In this document: positions 56,095-64,000 of the stretch, piece after piece
Layout: the number at the start of each line of letters is the position of its first letter
Position numbering within the stretch: the stretch's first letter is position 1
Source: Talaromyces rugulosus
Taxonomy: Eukaryota > Ascomycota > Eurotiomycetes > Eurotiales > Trichocomaceae
NCBI RefSeq assembly: GCF_013368755.1
Contig: NC_049562.1
Coordinates: 6,262,001-6,326,000, forward strand
DNA: 64,000 nt
Direction: 5' to 3'
Made by a program: the position numbers and the translations under genes
Notes under the pieces: generated by a model
What the model saw: only the letters and a program-made list of their open reading frames with translations
What the model was told of the DNA's origin: nothing
The model's database searches: none

Positions 56095-56992
56095 TCACAG
56101 CTTTTCAAATGTAGGTGCTCGTTTCTCGAGCCCAGACAGAATCGCCGAAGTGACATCCTTGGTCTGCGTTGCAGCACCGTTCCACACGCCGGTGTATCGC
56201 AGGCCTACATCTACTGTTAGTATGAAAGAAATATAATCCGAGGCAAGGAAAAAACGTACCATCTTGAACAGGGTGGTCCCTCGAGAAATCCAACAACTCC
56301 TTCGTCCCCTGCACAGCCACGGGACTCTTACTGGCAATCAGACTGGCCAGCTCAATAGCTTTATCCACTGCCTGCTTCTTGGTATCCAACACGGAATTCA
56401 CAAACCCCACGCGCAATGCTTCCTCGGCGCCAAAGACTCTCGCTGTCAAGCAAACCTCCTTAACCCATCCATAATTGCCTACTACTTTGGGGAGTCGACT
56501 CAACGTGCCAACATCCGCCGCAATACCAATATCAACCTCCTTGACAGAGAACTTTGTATCGCGCGCACACACGCGGATATCAGCCGCCGTGCTCAGGTCA
56601 ATGGCCAGCCCGAAAGAATACCCATGCATGACAACAATCACGGGTTTCTCGCATCTCTCGAGACTGCTAACACAATCCTGGAAATCGGCAATCACGCGTC
56701 TCATCTGCGAAGCCGCGCGCGCAGCATCAGTAGTAGATGACGGACCGAGAATACCCTGCGAGGCAGCCTTGACGTCGAGACCAGTGGTGAAAGCGCGGTC
56801 GCCAGCGCCAGAAAAGACGATGGCGCGCACAGTGGGGAGTCGTGACAAGGTATCGATGATTGTGCGCAGCTCTACCCACATGGCCTCGAAGAAGGAGTTC
56901 ATTTTGTCGGCTCGGTTGGTCTCGACGTGCGCGACGTATTCCTGGGGGAATGTCACGTTGAAGTGTTTGAATGGGGGGAGTTGGGAAGCCAT
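56095..56992 (-). CDS. Delta(3,5)-delta(2,4)-dienoyl-CoA isomerase-like crotonase
   Basis: A 280-residue crotonase-family protein from exons 56260-56992 and 56095-56204. GAGDRAFTTGLDVKAA forms the first oxyanion strand, MHGYSFGLAIDLSTAADIRV the second, and KEVDIGIAADVGTLSRLPKVVGN carries the acidic residues typical of dienoyl-CoA isomerase (ECH1/Dci1) instead of enoyl-CoA hydratase. The family moves double bonds during beta-oxidation of unsaturated fatty acids. The C-terminus FEKL is at best a weak peroxisomal signal, and no mitochondrial presequence is evident. An alternative 3' splice site nine bases upstream (exon from 56213) would insert three residues in frame; the downstream site gives the family-like QDGLRYTGVWN. 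Confidence 0.87.
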
Positions 56993-57584
56993 TGTGAGTG
57001 AGTATATCGAGTTGGCTTTGTTGGGTGGTGTTTAGATGTCAACGATGTTTGGGGTTGACAGCTCCAGCGTACATGTAGTGATGGGATGTAGAATCTCAAG
57101 CACGTGCCGATATTGTCGGATGTCACGAATGTATGACTAACAAGTGCTGATATTCAAACAGAGTTAAAATTATTGGAGTTACGCTTAAATGGGCGAGTTT
57201 GACATGGAAGGTGTGAGTGTATATGCGGCTTCAAAGCTGGAGAAAGCGCGCTGCCGAGGCTGTCGGCCCGGCTCGGTCTCGGAGTGATTAGTGATCGATC
57301 CTACTGGCATGCAGCGTGGGAAATAGTAACATTAATACTAAGAGAAGCTAATATTTAATATAGTCTATTACTCTAAATAGTGTTTATAGCTCTGCCTGTA
57401 GCCAATGATCAAGTACTTGGGAATGTCTTCATGATGCAGACGTCGCTCTCTGATTGGCTGGAGGGATGAGCCCGTGACTTTGCCCCACTTCTCCAACGTC
57501 CTCTTCCTCTCATTATTTCACATTATTTCATCCTCCGCACTTGCGTCTCGACGTCTGAATACTAAATATTGCTTTGCCGGTGCC
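56993..57584. other. Divergent promoter isomerase / TFB5
   Basis: AT-rich centre (about 57320-57380) flanked by ordinary promoter sequence, with a C/T-rich leader before TFB5. No other feature. Confidence 0.5.
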
Positions 57585-57915
57585 ATGCCTCGTGCTGTGA
57601 GAGGTTGCTCCCCTTGTCCAAGTTTCCTGGTAAACCCATACTAAAAAAAACTAGGTGTCCTCGTCGAGTGCGACCCCTCCGTCAAGGCCATCATTCTCAA
57701 GTACGACGAAGAAAGGCACGACTACATCGTCGAAGACCTCGACGATGACCGGCACTTGGTCATCAAAGAAAACCAGCTGCAGCACTTGAAAGAGAGACTG
57801 GGGCAGGTGTGTTTTTTCCCGTTGGGTTTTGGAGAGAGTGTGACTGACTGACGACTGGCGTTGATAGGAGCTGGACCAAAAAGTCATGCAGCCGGACGAG
57901 TCGGAATCCGAGTGA
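57585..57915 (+). CDS. tfb5: TFB5, TFIIH core subunit (TTDA homologue)
   Basis: A 72-residue protein from exons 57585-57603 (19 nt), 57655-57806 and 57868-57915. MPRAVRGVLVECDPSVKAII, IVEDLDDDRHLVIKEN and LQHLKERLGQELD match Tfb5/TTDA, the smallest TFIIH subunit. It binds Tfb2 (p52) and stimulates the Ssl2/XPB translocase for nucleotide-excision repair and promoter opening. The first donor is GTTGCT rather than the usual GTANGT, but it is the only one that restores the family sequence. The acidic C-terminal PDESESE resembles the fungal tails. Confidence 0.9.
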
Positions 57916-59236
57916 TTTATTTATTGCAATGTCGTCTGTCATATATACACGTATATATACGTACGATCCCTTTAAGCTCGACGATAGCCACCCACCTACC
58001 ACGCGATCAAACACTGTTGGCAGCAGGCCGTGTCCGTCAGTCTAGAGAAAACTCGACATGGTGTTAGGGTCTAGGATGCACGACCGAGAAATATACAGAA
58101 GCGAGGGCAATAGAATGCGGTATTCGTGATGAAACTGCTACTGTGACCGATCATCGACGAGAACATCCACCAAGCCAGCATTGTACCGCCGGGCTGTCGA
58201 CAGGATGTCGGCTAGGATACAAGTCGATGCGGACCACCACATATAGAAGTGCTTACGTTAGACTTGGTATTGGAATAACTTCTATTAAAGACCAAACGTT
58301 TCAGTTTCAATATCGATAGACATGTGATCGGTAGCTGCTGTCCACCGCCAGGGTGAATACTAACCGAATCGGCTCCGATTCGTCACTTGGCAACTTAAAT
58401 CACTGATCCCCCTTAGTTAATAATTATTTAGAATTCTAAAGCTTAATAATTATAAATCTAATTTTATTTATATAACTATTTAATCTTTATGTCACAAGAA
58501 TCCTATGATTATCAATCTCCGGTTGCCATTATTAATATTGTTGGTGTTCAACGGAGTACCCGGAGACTTTTAGTGAAGTTGCCTTTGTTTCCTCTTTTTT
58601 CTGCGTAGACATTAACCAACGAAGTCATCATTTGATGGCCGCAACCTGGGGAATTCGAACGAGTTTGGTTTGTGCAGCGTGGTCGACATCGGCCGGTCCA
58701 TTTAGAGAATCAGCACAACTACGTATTATACCTGATTCGGCAGTTCTTCCACTAGTTTTCTTTGGGGGCCGCTTGCTAAAAATCTTTAATAGCGAATACA
58801 ATCTCTATACATGGTTCTGAAATACCACAAATGCAAGTTGGGTAAGTTTAGTAGCGTCGCAATCGTATTGATCAGGCCACCCGTCTAAGACTACCTGTAG
58901 ATGGCGCAACATCTCCTCGCTACAACTTTTAATATTATTAATATTACGTGGGATTAAACTTTGATGCAAATGCTAAATTCATTTTAAGTAGTGTCGCGAT
59001 TAGGCCACCCACTAAGGCTGATTGTAAACAGCCAATGTCTCTCTCTTCGCTGTAACTCCGACGCGGGGGCCTTCAACCTTTGTGCAATTACAATCGAGTA
59101 AATAGTTCATGTAATAGAAATTGGACTAGTATAAGATCTTCGGTTTTTCCTTTGGCTTCTAGGGATTGTTAATCGGCCAACGAGATATATACTTGGATAC
59201 AGGCGACCTTTTCTCACACCCTGCTAATCAGCCAGC
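57916..59236. other. AT-rich intergenic region with diverged duplication
   Basis: No intact gene. An 11-mer direct repeat (TTAATAATTAT at 58417 and 58443) flanks a 14-bp palindrome at 58427-58440. Two related segments at about 58851-58927 and 58989-59056 differ mostly by transitions. The GH76 promoter, with TATATA at 59186, occupies the end. Confidence 0.55.
58851..59056 (+). repeat. Imperfect direct duplication with transition-biased divergence
   Basis: Copy A (58851-58927) and copy B (58989-59056) share GTAG-GTCGC, AGGCCACCC, CTAAG-CT, TGTA-A, TCTC and TCGCT blocks in the same order. Most aligned substitutions are C/T or A/G, with a 9-10-base gap and few transversions. Confidence 0.6.
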
Positions 59237-60721
59237 ATGCGGCTCTCCGCAGTACAGATACTGGGATTCGCGATAGGACGGGTGGTCCTAGCTCTCGAAG
59301 AGGGGGACGCAGATGTTATGTATAATGGGTTCAACGACGCCTTCCTCATGACGTCTGGAGACGACATTTATTACAAGTTAGCGTTGGACAACGGGGATCC
59401 GGACGATTCGTGGCGAGGGGCTCTCGACATCCTTGGAGTCACAGATGTCTATGAGCGGACTGGCAACCCGGAATTGAAAGATTTCATAAATCGTCTTCTA
59501 TCTACTTGGCTAACAAGTACCTGCCCGCCTCCATGGGATTGGGACGGGTGGAATGACGATCTTGGTTGGTTCACATTAACACTTGTCCGTGGCTACCAAA
59601 TCACACTCAACGAAACCTATCTCGATCAGGCAAAGTCAGGCTTCGACTATGCATTTGAACGCGGTTGGGACACGGAGTACAACGACGGCGGCATCTGGGA
59701 ACAAAATCCCGAATATTTGGGAGATGAAGACACGCCGGCAAAGGAAGCTCTATCGAATGACAGCCTGGGGAAGGTAGCTTGTTATATCTATCAGAGCACA
59801 AACGACCGGGATTATTTGGACAAAGCTGTGCAAATTTATGACTGGGTCCGCAGTCATCTTTTCAATGAGGATACCGGACAGATCAACAGGGCAGTCTATG
59901 AAGACGGAAGCGTTGATACCTCAGCAGCAACCTACAGTCAGGGGACGTGGTTAGACTATGCCAATCTACTTTACATGATCACTGGAGACGAAAAGTATTA
60001 CGATGATGCAGTAAAGACGATCGACTTTGCCAAGTACAATATCAGTGACGATGGGATTTTCAATGATGATGAGCCAGCGCGCGGTATGGGGCATTTTGTG
60101 CAAAACAACCAACTGTGGGATACATACTACTCGTGGATGGTATACAACGCAGACACCATCTTAAAGAATCGAAGAAGCAACTTTAACATCACATGGTTTC
60201 AGTGGGATGAGCCCACGCCAGATGACGATGATACAATCCAGCCAAACGATGCCGTTGGCGCAATGGTAATGCTTCAACACACACCTGCAACCCAGCCTAG
60301 TGAGATCGGAGGGCGTCACGTTATCACAAACAACATGACTGGCTTGGCAGTTGACAGTAATGGTGCTTATGGTAATGGCAACGGTGTTATTCAATGGGCC
60401 CTAGATTGGAACCCCAACCAGCGCTGGATACTCACTCAAAACTCAGATGACTCTTCTTGGAATATTGTCAATGTTGCAACGTGGCAGGCGCTGGACTGTC
60501 CGGATGGAAGTGATGAGGATAACCTTCAGATGTTCCAATGGCAATGCAACCGGGATCCCAGCCAGCGTTGGTCTATTGACCCACAAGGTGATGGCACATA
60601 CAAAATCACGAACCAAGAAAGTGGCAAAGTCTTGGACGGAGGTTCTGACAACACTAATGGCGCTGCGTTGATTCAGTCAAGTTGGAACGGCGGGCCTGAG
60701 CAGCTGTGGAACCTAGGCTAG
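59237..60721 (+). CDS. Secreted GH76 alpha-1,6-mannanase-like protein with ricin-type lectin domain
   Basis: A 494-residue intronless protein. Residues 1-19 form a signal peptide. Residues about 25-325 are an (alpha/alpha)6 GH76 domain: WDWDGWNDDLGWFTLTLVRG carries the catalytic Asp pair (D107, D108); YNDGGIWEQNPEY and DTSAATYSQGTWLDYANLLY follow. Residues about 345-494 are a beta-trefoil with ricin-type repeats, each ending in a QxW-like motif (NQRW, SQRW, EQLW). GH76 enzymes cleave alpha-1,6-mannan; yeast Dfg5/Dcw1 relatives process GPI-mannan links in the wall. The absence of a GPI-type C-terminus and presence of a lectin module point to a soluble secreted enzyme targeted to glycans. Confidence 0.92.
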   Translation: MRLSAVQILGFAIGRVVLALEEGDADVMYNGFNDAFLMTSGDDIYYKLALDNGDPDDSWRGALDILGVTDVYERTGNPELKDFINRLLSTWLTSTCPPPWDWDGWNDDLGWFTLTLVRGYQITLNETYLDQAKSGFDYAFERGWDTEYNDGGIWEQNPEYLGDEDTPAKEALSNDSLGKVACYIYQSTNDRDYLDKAVQIYDWVRSHLFNEDTGQINRAVYEDGSVDTSAATYSQGTWLDYANLLYMITGDEKYYDDAVKTIDFAKYNISDDGIFNDDEPARGMGHFVQNNQLWDTYYSWMVYNADTILKNRRSNFNITWFQWDEPTPDDDDTIQPNDAVGAMVMLQHTPATQPSEIGGRHVITNNMTGLAVDSNGAYGNGNGVIQWALDWNPNQRWILTQNSDDSSWNIVNVATWQALDCPDGSDEDNLQMFQWQCNRDPSQRWSIDPQGDGTYKITNQESGKVLDGGSDNTNGAALIQSSWNGGPEQLWNLG

Positions 60722-60870
60722 TTGTGTTGGTTGCTGTCTGGAGATGAAATGAATCTTGGATATACATGTATATGTTTTCTATACTTCTTTTGTTTCTTGC
60801 GCTAGCAATAGTTGATATGAAACCCAATCTACCCCTGATACATTATGCATATATGTCAAGGGAAAGAAAA

Positions 60871-61939
60871 CTACAATTTCGAGTCCCTCTCCACCACTAA
60901 AACATTCCAGATCGGATCATATTTCCTTGTGTCGTCTCCCTTGAGAATATGCCCCTGCTGCGGACGCTCCGGATCATACCCTAGCGGAGTGATAAAGTAA
61001 GTTGGGATTTTCCGCCCTCCCAGCGCCGAGATCTCGAAGACTGTTCCGCCCTTGTACTTCCCACTCTCGATCAACTCGAGCTCTGTTTCTGCAGCTACCC
61101 GCGCTGAGATGGCAAGTCTGGGATGGTATCCGAATTGTTGCTTGAGGTTTGGGTTGGTATCCCAGAGCGGCGTGTCCACGATCCTAAGCTGCGAATCAGT
61201 ACAGGTATATCGGTAGAAAATAGGAAACAAAGTGCCTACCCCGGGCAGATGGTAACCACTTTGACGCCCTCGTGGCTGTCCAACTGGCCGACCGAGCGTG
61301 TGAACCCAACCAAGGCATGCTTAGTTGTACAGTACATGGTCGCTCCAAAATTGCCCTGGTATCCTGCCATCGAAGCCACAATCAAAACGACTCCCTTCTT
61401 GTTCCGCGACAGTAGAGCCCGCAATGCGATGCGCGTGAGTTTCAGAGGGTGGTTGAGATTGATTTGGACAGAGCTGTAAGACTCGGTCTCTGTGTCATCC
61501 CAGAAATTCGACCAGCTCTATGAATTCGTCAATCAGTCTTTGAGGTTCTGGGTCGAACTCGGGACGAGGTGGATAGCTATACCGGCTCAAAAACCGCAGC
61601 ACCGGCAACGTAGACATCGGGAACATCGCCGAGAACATCCTTGGAAACAGTAACGATATTCTCAAGCTCTGCCCACCTGGCAACATCTGTCTTGAGGTAA
61701 ATCACGGTCTTCCCGTCGACGAGGGACTCGGCTTCCGGGGTGAGTTGCAAGTCAGCTATCAGAACTTTGGCGCCTTTCGCGAGTACCAGCTTGGCGAGTT
61801 CGAGGCCGATTCCTGGTTGCTGTCAGCAGTTGCCGGTCAGCGCGGTCTTGAGATGTCTCTCTCTCATACCGGAAGCTCCGCCAGTGATGGCGACAATCTT
61901 CTCGCTCACGTCAAAGTCGGCGACTGGGCCATGGGTCAT
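60871..61939 (-). CDS. Short-chain dehydrogenase/reductase (classical SDR)
   Basis: A 296-residue SDR from exons 61870-61939, 61583-61812, 61240-61517 and 60871-61183. ITGGASGIGLELAK is the NAD(P) Gly motif, LIADLQ the second strand with Asp (suggesting NAD preference), VAGAAVFEP stands at the NNAG position, and YCTTK (Tyr162, Lys166) is the catalytic pair. ICPGIVDTPLW follows across the last intron. The layout resembles 15-hydroxyprostaglandin dehydrogenase-type SDRs, a label that does not predict substrate. The VAGAA variant of NNAG is unusual. Its 3' end is 149 bp from the convergent GH76 stop. Confidence 0.88.
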
Positions 61940-62554
61940 GTTGACAGTTTTATTTTTTAGAGGCGGTGGTTAAGTTTCTCGGGTACACTTGGAAGGAGCA
62001 ATGTCGATCGACGAGCTAGTTGTAGTAACCTATTTTAGGTGTTACAATTTAACATACACCTAGTTTGCTAAGGCCAAGTCGGCAACCAATAAATAAAATT
62101 AAACTAGTAGAATTGCAAATAAATAATAAAACTAGAGACGTTATACGCCTATATAGATTACTAGAGGCGTAAGGATCAAGTAATTTACATTAGTTATTTT
62201 AAAACTAGCCTTATCTCTTTTAATTAAAATTATTGGGATTTATACCATTAGATTAAATTATTAAGAAGATATTTATCAATTGATATAAATTAATCTTATT
62301 ATTGTAATAATCTAGAATTTTATACTTGTATACTGTACTTATTTGCACCACCTCTGCGCTATTATTAACCAGGTGCTAAGATGCTGAAGTTATCATATGC
62401 TCTTGATATCGCGTGACCGAACTTCGCCACGCGCGACTCTCAGAAAGATGGAGAGATAGAATCATCTCGTAACGATAGAATCATTTTGTTAGACCGCATT
62501 TGTCAGTGTATGATGCAGCGTGGTGGCGAGAGCCCCACCGAGCCGTCGCGGGGC

Positions 62555-62648
62555 TTCTGGAAGGCTCCACCAGCTTCAGCCTTATTCCAGCAACGTCCCG
62601 GAGCTTCCTCAAGCTTCACGTAACACCTCGCCATGGCAGATTCCAGAA
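62555..62648 (+). promoter_or_regulatory. Heat-shock elements upstream of Hsp20 gene
   Basis: TTCTGGAA at 62555-62562 and TTCCAGAA at 62641-62648 are perfect inverted nTTCnnGAAn units, with additional TTC modules between (62605, 62615). They lie 192 to 285 bases upstream of the ATG and are consistent with Hsf1 control. Confidence 0.75.
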
Positions 62649-62662
62649 TGTCGGCCCTCGTC

Positions 62663-62670
62663 TATATAAA
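62663..62670 (+). promoter_or_regulatory. TATA box of the Hsp20 gene
   Basis: TATATAAA, 14 bases downstream of the proximal heat-shock element and 170 bases upstream of the ATG, giving a leader of about 130 nt. Confidence 0.7.
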
Positions 62671-62839
62671 CGGCGTCGCAGTCGACCCTGGCTGATTTTC
62701 TCTCCATCAAATCAACAGAATACAATCAGCCAAGTCTCTCAAGACCCAAAGACTACTGCTCCAGTCCATCATCAAAGCAACCAAAGCGTTCACAATATCT
62801 TTCTCAATTCAGTCCAAACCTCACTCTCAAACAACCACA

Positions 62840-63397
62840 ATGTCTCTCTTCCCTCGCGTCGGTGAATTTGCTCCCATCTTCCGTCTTCTCGACGACTACG
62901 ATGTGCACCGCTCCGGCCGCGGTGGCAGCCACGCCATCTCCAACTTCTCTCCTCGCTTCGATGTGCGCGAGACCAAGGATGCATACCTCCTTGATGGAGA
63001 ACTCCCCGGCATCAACCAGAAGGATGTCGACATTGAGTTCTCCGATCCTCAAACCCTAGTCATCAAAGGCCGTGTCGCTCGCGAATACCATTCCGACAAC
63101 ACCGACAACACCGACTCTCGCGCCAGCAGCCCCAAGCCTGCGACAGTCGAAGACGCTCCAGAGGAAGGACAAGCTGCGGTAGAAAAGGCTGACTCCAAGA
63201 CCGAAGTCTCCAAGTCGACTGGCCCTCAGCACAAGTTCTGGGTGAGCGAGCGCTCCGTCGGCGAGTTCCACCGCTCCTTCAACTTCCCTACCAGAGTTGA
63301 CCAGGACGCGGTCAAGGCCAGCCTCAAGAATGGTGTCCTCTCGGTCGCAGTTCCCAAGGCTTCTCGCCAGACTGCTCGCAAGATTACCATTGAGTAA
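62840..63397 (+). CDS. Hsp20/Hsp30-type small heat shock protein
   Basis: A 185-residue intronless alpha-crystallin-domain protein. The fold begins at FSPRFDVRETKDAYLLDGEL (about residue 35), with PGINQKDVDIEFSDPQTLVI, an Asp/Ser/Glu-rich insert of about 50 residues (DNTDNTDSRASSPKPA and on), then WVSERSVGEFHRSFNFP, ASLKNGVLSVAVPK and a short tail. The insert between beta strands is characteristic of fungal Hsp30 proteins. Small Hsps hold unfolded proteins in oligomers under heat stress. The promoter has perfect heat-shock elements and a TATA box. No I-x-I tail motif is obvious apart from ITIE at the end. Confidence 0.95.
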   Translation: MSLFPRVGEFAPIFRLLDDYDVHRSGRGGSHAISNFSPRFDVRETKDAYLLDGELPGINQKDVDIEFSDPQTLVIKGRVAREYHSDNTDNTDSRASSPKPATVEDAPEEGQAAVEKADSKTEVSKSTGPQHKFWVSERSVGEFHRSFNFPTRVDQDAVKASLKNGVLSVAVPKASRQTARKITIE

Positions 63398-64000
63398 TTG
63401 AGTAGCAAATCATGGACGACTTGACGATTGACTTTTGTTTCGATGATAGCATTGCCTTTTGCGACTGTACAACATCAATAATTTGACATGTCTACTAGCT
63501 AGTTGATAATAACACAATTTTTAAACTTGAATATTCTCCTGTTCTAATTTGTAGTAGTAATGCGTAGAGTCGTAGACACCTAAGGCTAGGGCTATGGCGA
63601 TGACATAACTCCCTACGTGACAGCATATCACCGCTCTTCCTTCACATTCCACACACCGATTTTCTTCCCCAGCCAAATATGCTTAGATTCCCTGTTCAGG
63701 GTATGACCCTTTTACGTCCCTCCCTTACACACTTGTTTCTGAGTTTAATCTCTGACATACTTTCCGCTATAGATTATGTTAGCGTCTGTGTATACACAGA
63801 GTACCATGGATTGACTACCCAAGGGATCTTTGGTCTTGTCGACAGGTTATAGAATGGTTCGCTAAGAAGATTTCTGTCCTGCTTGCCAAAACCCATTTGT
63901 TATCCAACCCGAAGAGCGGGTTCAACAGCTGAAAAGGTTTCTGGAATACTCGACCTCGCTGACTCTCAAGTTATCAGTCAAAACATCACGTTATCACAAG
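63398..64000. other. 3' region of Hsp20 gene to window end
   Basis: Hsp20 3' UTR, then AT-rich sequence and no ORF or RNA gene I can support. Confidence 0.5.

Larger units (their letters stand above)
61940..62839. other. AT-rich island and heat-shock promoter
   Basis: Bases 62030-62345 are extremely AT-rich with several short inverted repeats (for example TAGGTGT/ACACCTA at 62036-62062). From about 62400 the DNA becomes GC-richer and carries heat-shock elements and a TATA box for the Hsp20 gene. Confidence 0.6.

Noticed and set aside
56984..56992. C-terminal EKL of the isomerase as a peroxisomal PTS1 (stop end at 56095)
   Set aside because: EKL is not a canonical SKL-type tripeptide; recorded only as a weak possibility.

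Overview
The window is nuclear DNA of a filamentous ascomycete (Pezizomycotina). It is most like Eurotiales (Aspergillus/Penicillium/Talaromyces) in its gene repertoire and in its short introns, typically 47-66 nt with GT..AG ends and branch sites of the CTAAC/CTGAC kind. Other signs are a class III chitin synthase, Zn2Cys6 and TALE/C2H2 regulators, a fungal NLR (NACHT-ankyrin) gene, a HORMA-domain Mad2 with a fungal-type insert, and pyrimidine-rich 5' leaders. The genus cannot be fixed from sequence reading alone. I see no tRNA, rRNA, CRISPR array or intact transposon.

Layout, left to right: 3' end of TOM70 (1-1047); secreted GH71 alpha-1,3-glucanase (2581-4032); tail-anchored FHA protein (4970-6993); acyl-protein-thioesterase-like hydrolase (7387-8457, minus); membrane desaturase/hydroxylase-like protein (9542-10945); SLY1 (11134-13449, minus); PNUTS/Ppn1-like PP1 regulator (14484-18427); Zn2Cys6 regulator (19165-21247); DUF218 protein (21464-22417); MAD2 (22503-23457, minus) divergent from GUF1 (23660-25723); OPY2-like sensor/anchor (27264-28611); TALE homeobox/C2H2 regulator (29658-31325); class III chitin synthase (32935-35970); UBC12 (36608-37280); COX9 (37923-38407, minus) divergent from TAF8 (38878-39965); SOM1 (40202-40575, minus) divergent from an XRCC2-like RecA paralogue (40804-42120); serine racemase/threonine dehydratase-like enzyme (42141-43331, minus); ILV5 (43614-44855, minus) divergent from an isochorismatase-like/AlkB/GST-like fusion (45697-48471); alpha carbonic anhydrase (49431-50307, minus); NLR (51789-55631, minus); dienoyl-CoA isomerase (56095-56992, minus); TFB5 (57585-57915); GH76 with a ricin-type lectin domain (59237-60721); SDR (60871-61939, minus); Hsp20 (62840-63397).

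The first 48 kb is gene-dense and mostly housekeeping: mitochondrial import, processing and translation (TOM70, SOM1, GUF1, COX9, ILV5), the RNA polymerase II apparatus and its regulation (PNUTS, TAF8, TFB5), membrane traffic, checkpoint and repair. From about 48.5 kb onward the window is looser and more accessory. It has long AT-rich gaps, a 17-bp minisatellite, an NLR, secreted enzymes, and duplicated non-coding DNA whose copies differ mostly by transitions, as expected for repeat-induced point mutation. Cell-wall functions recur (GH71, chitin synthase, GH76, OPY2).

The most unusual single gene is the three-module isochorismatase-like/AlkB/GST-like fusion. Its hydrolase nucleophile cysteine appears replaced by serine while its AlkB metal site is intact. 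Other points worth checking are an out-of-frame upstream ORF overlapping the start of the Zn2Cys6 gene, a GC-AG intron in MAD2, several stop-free introns of 3n length, and a Gcn4/CpcA-type site between ILV5 and the fusion gene.
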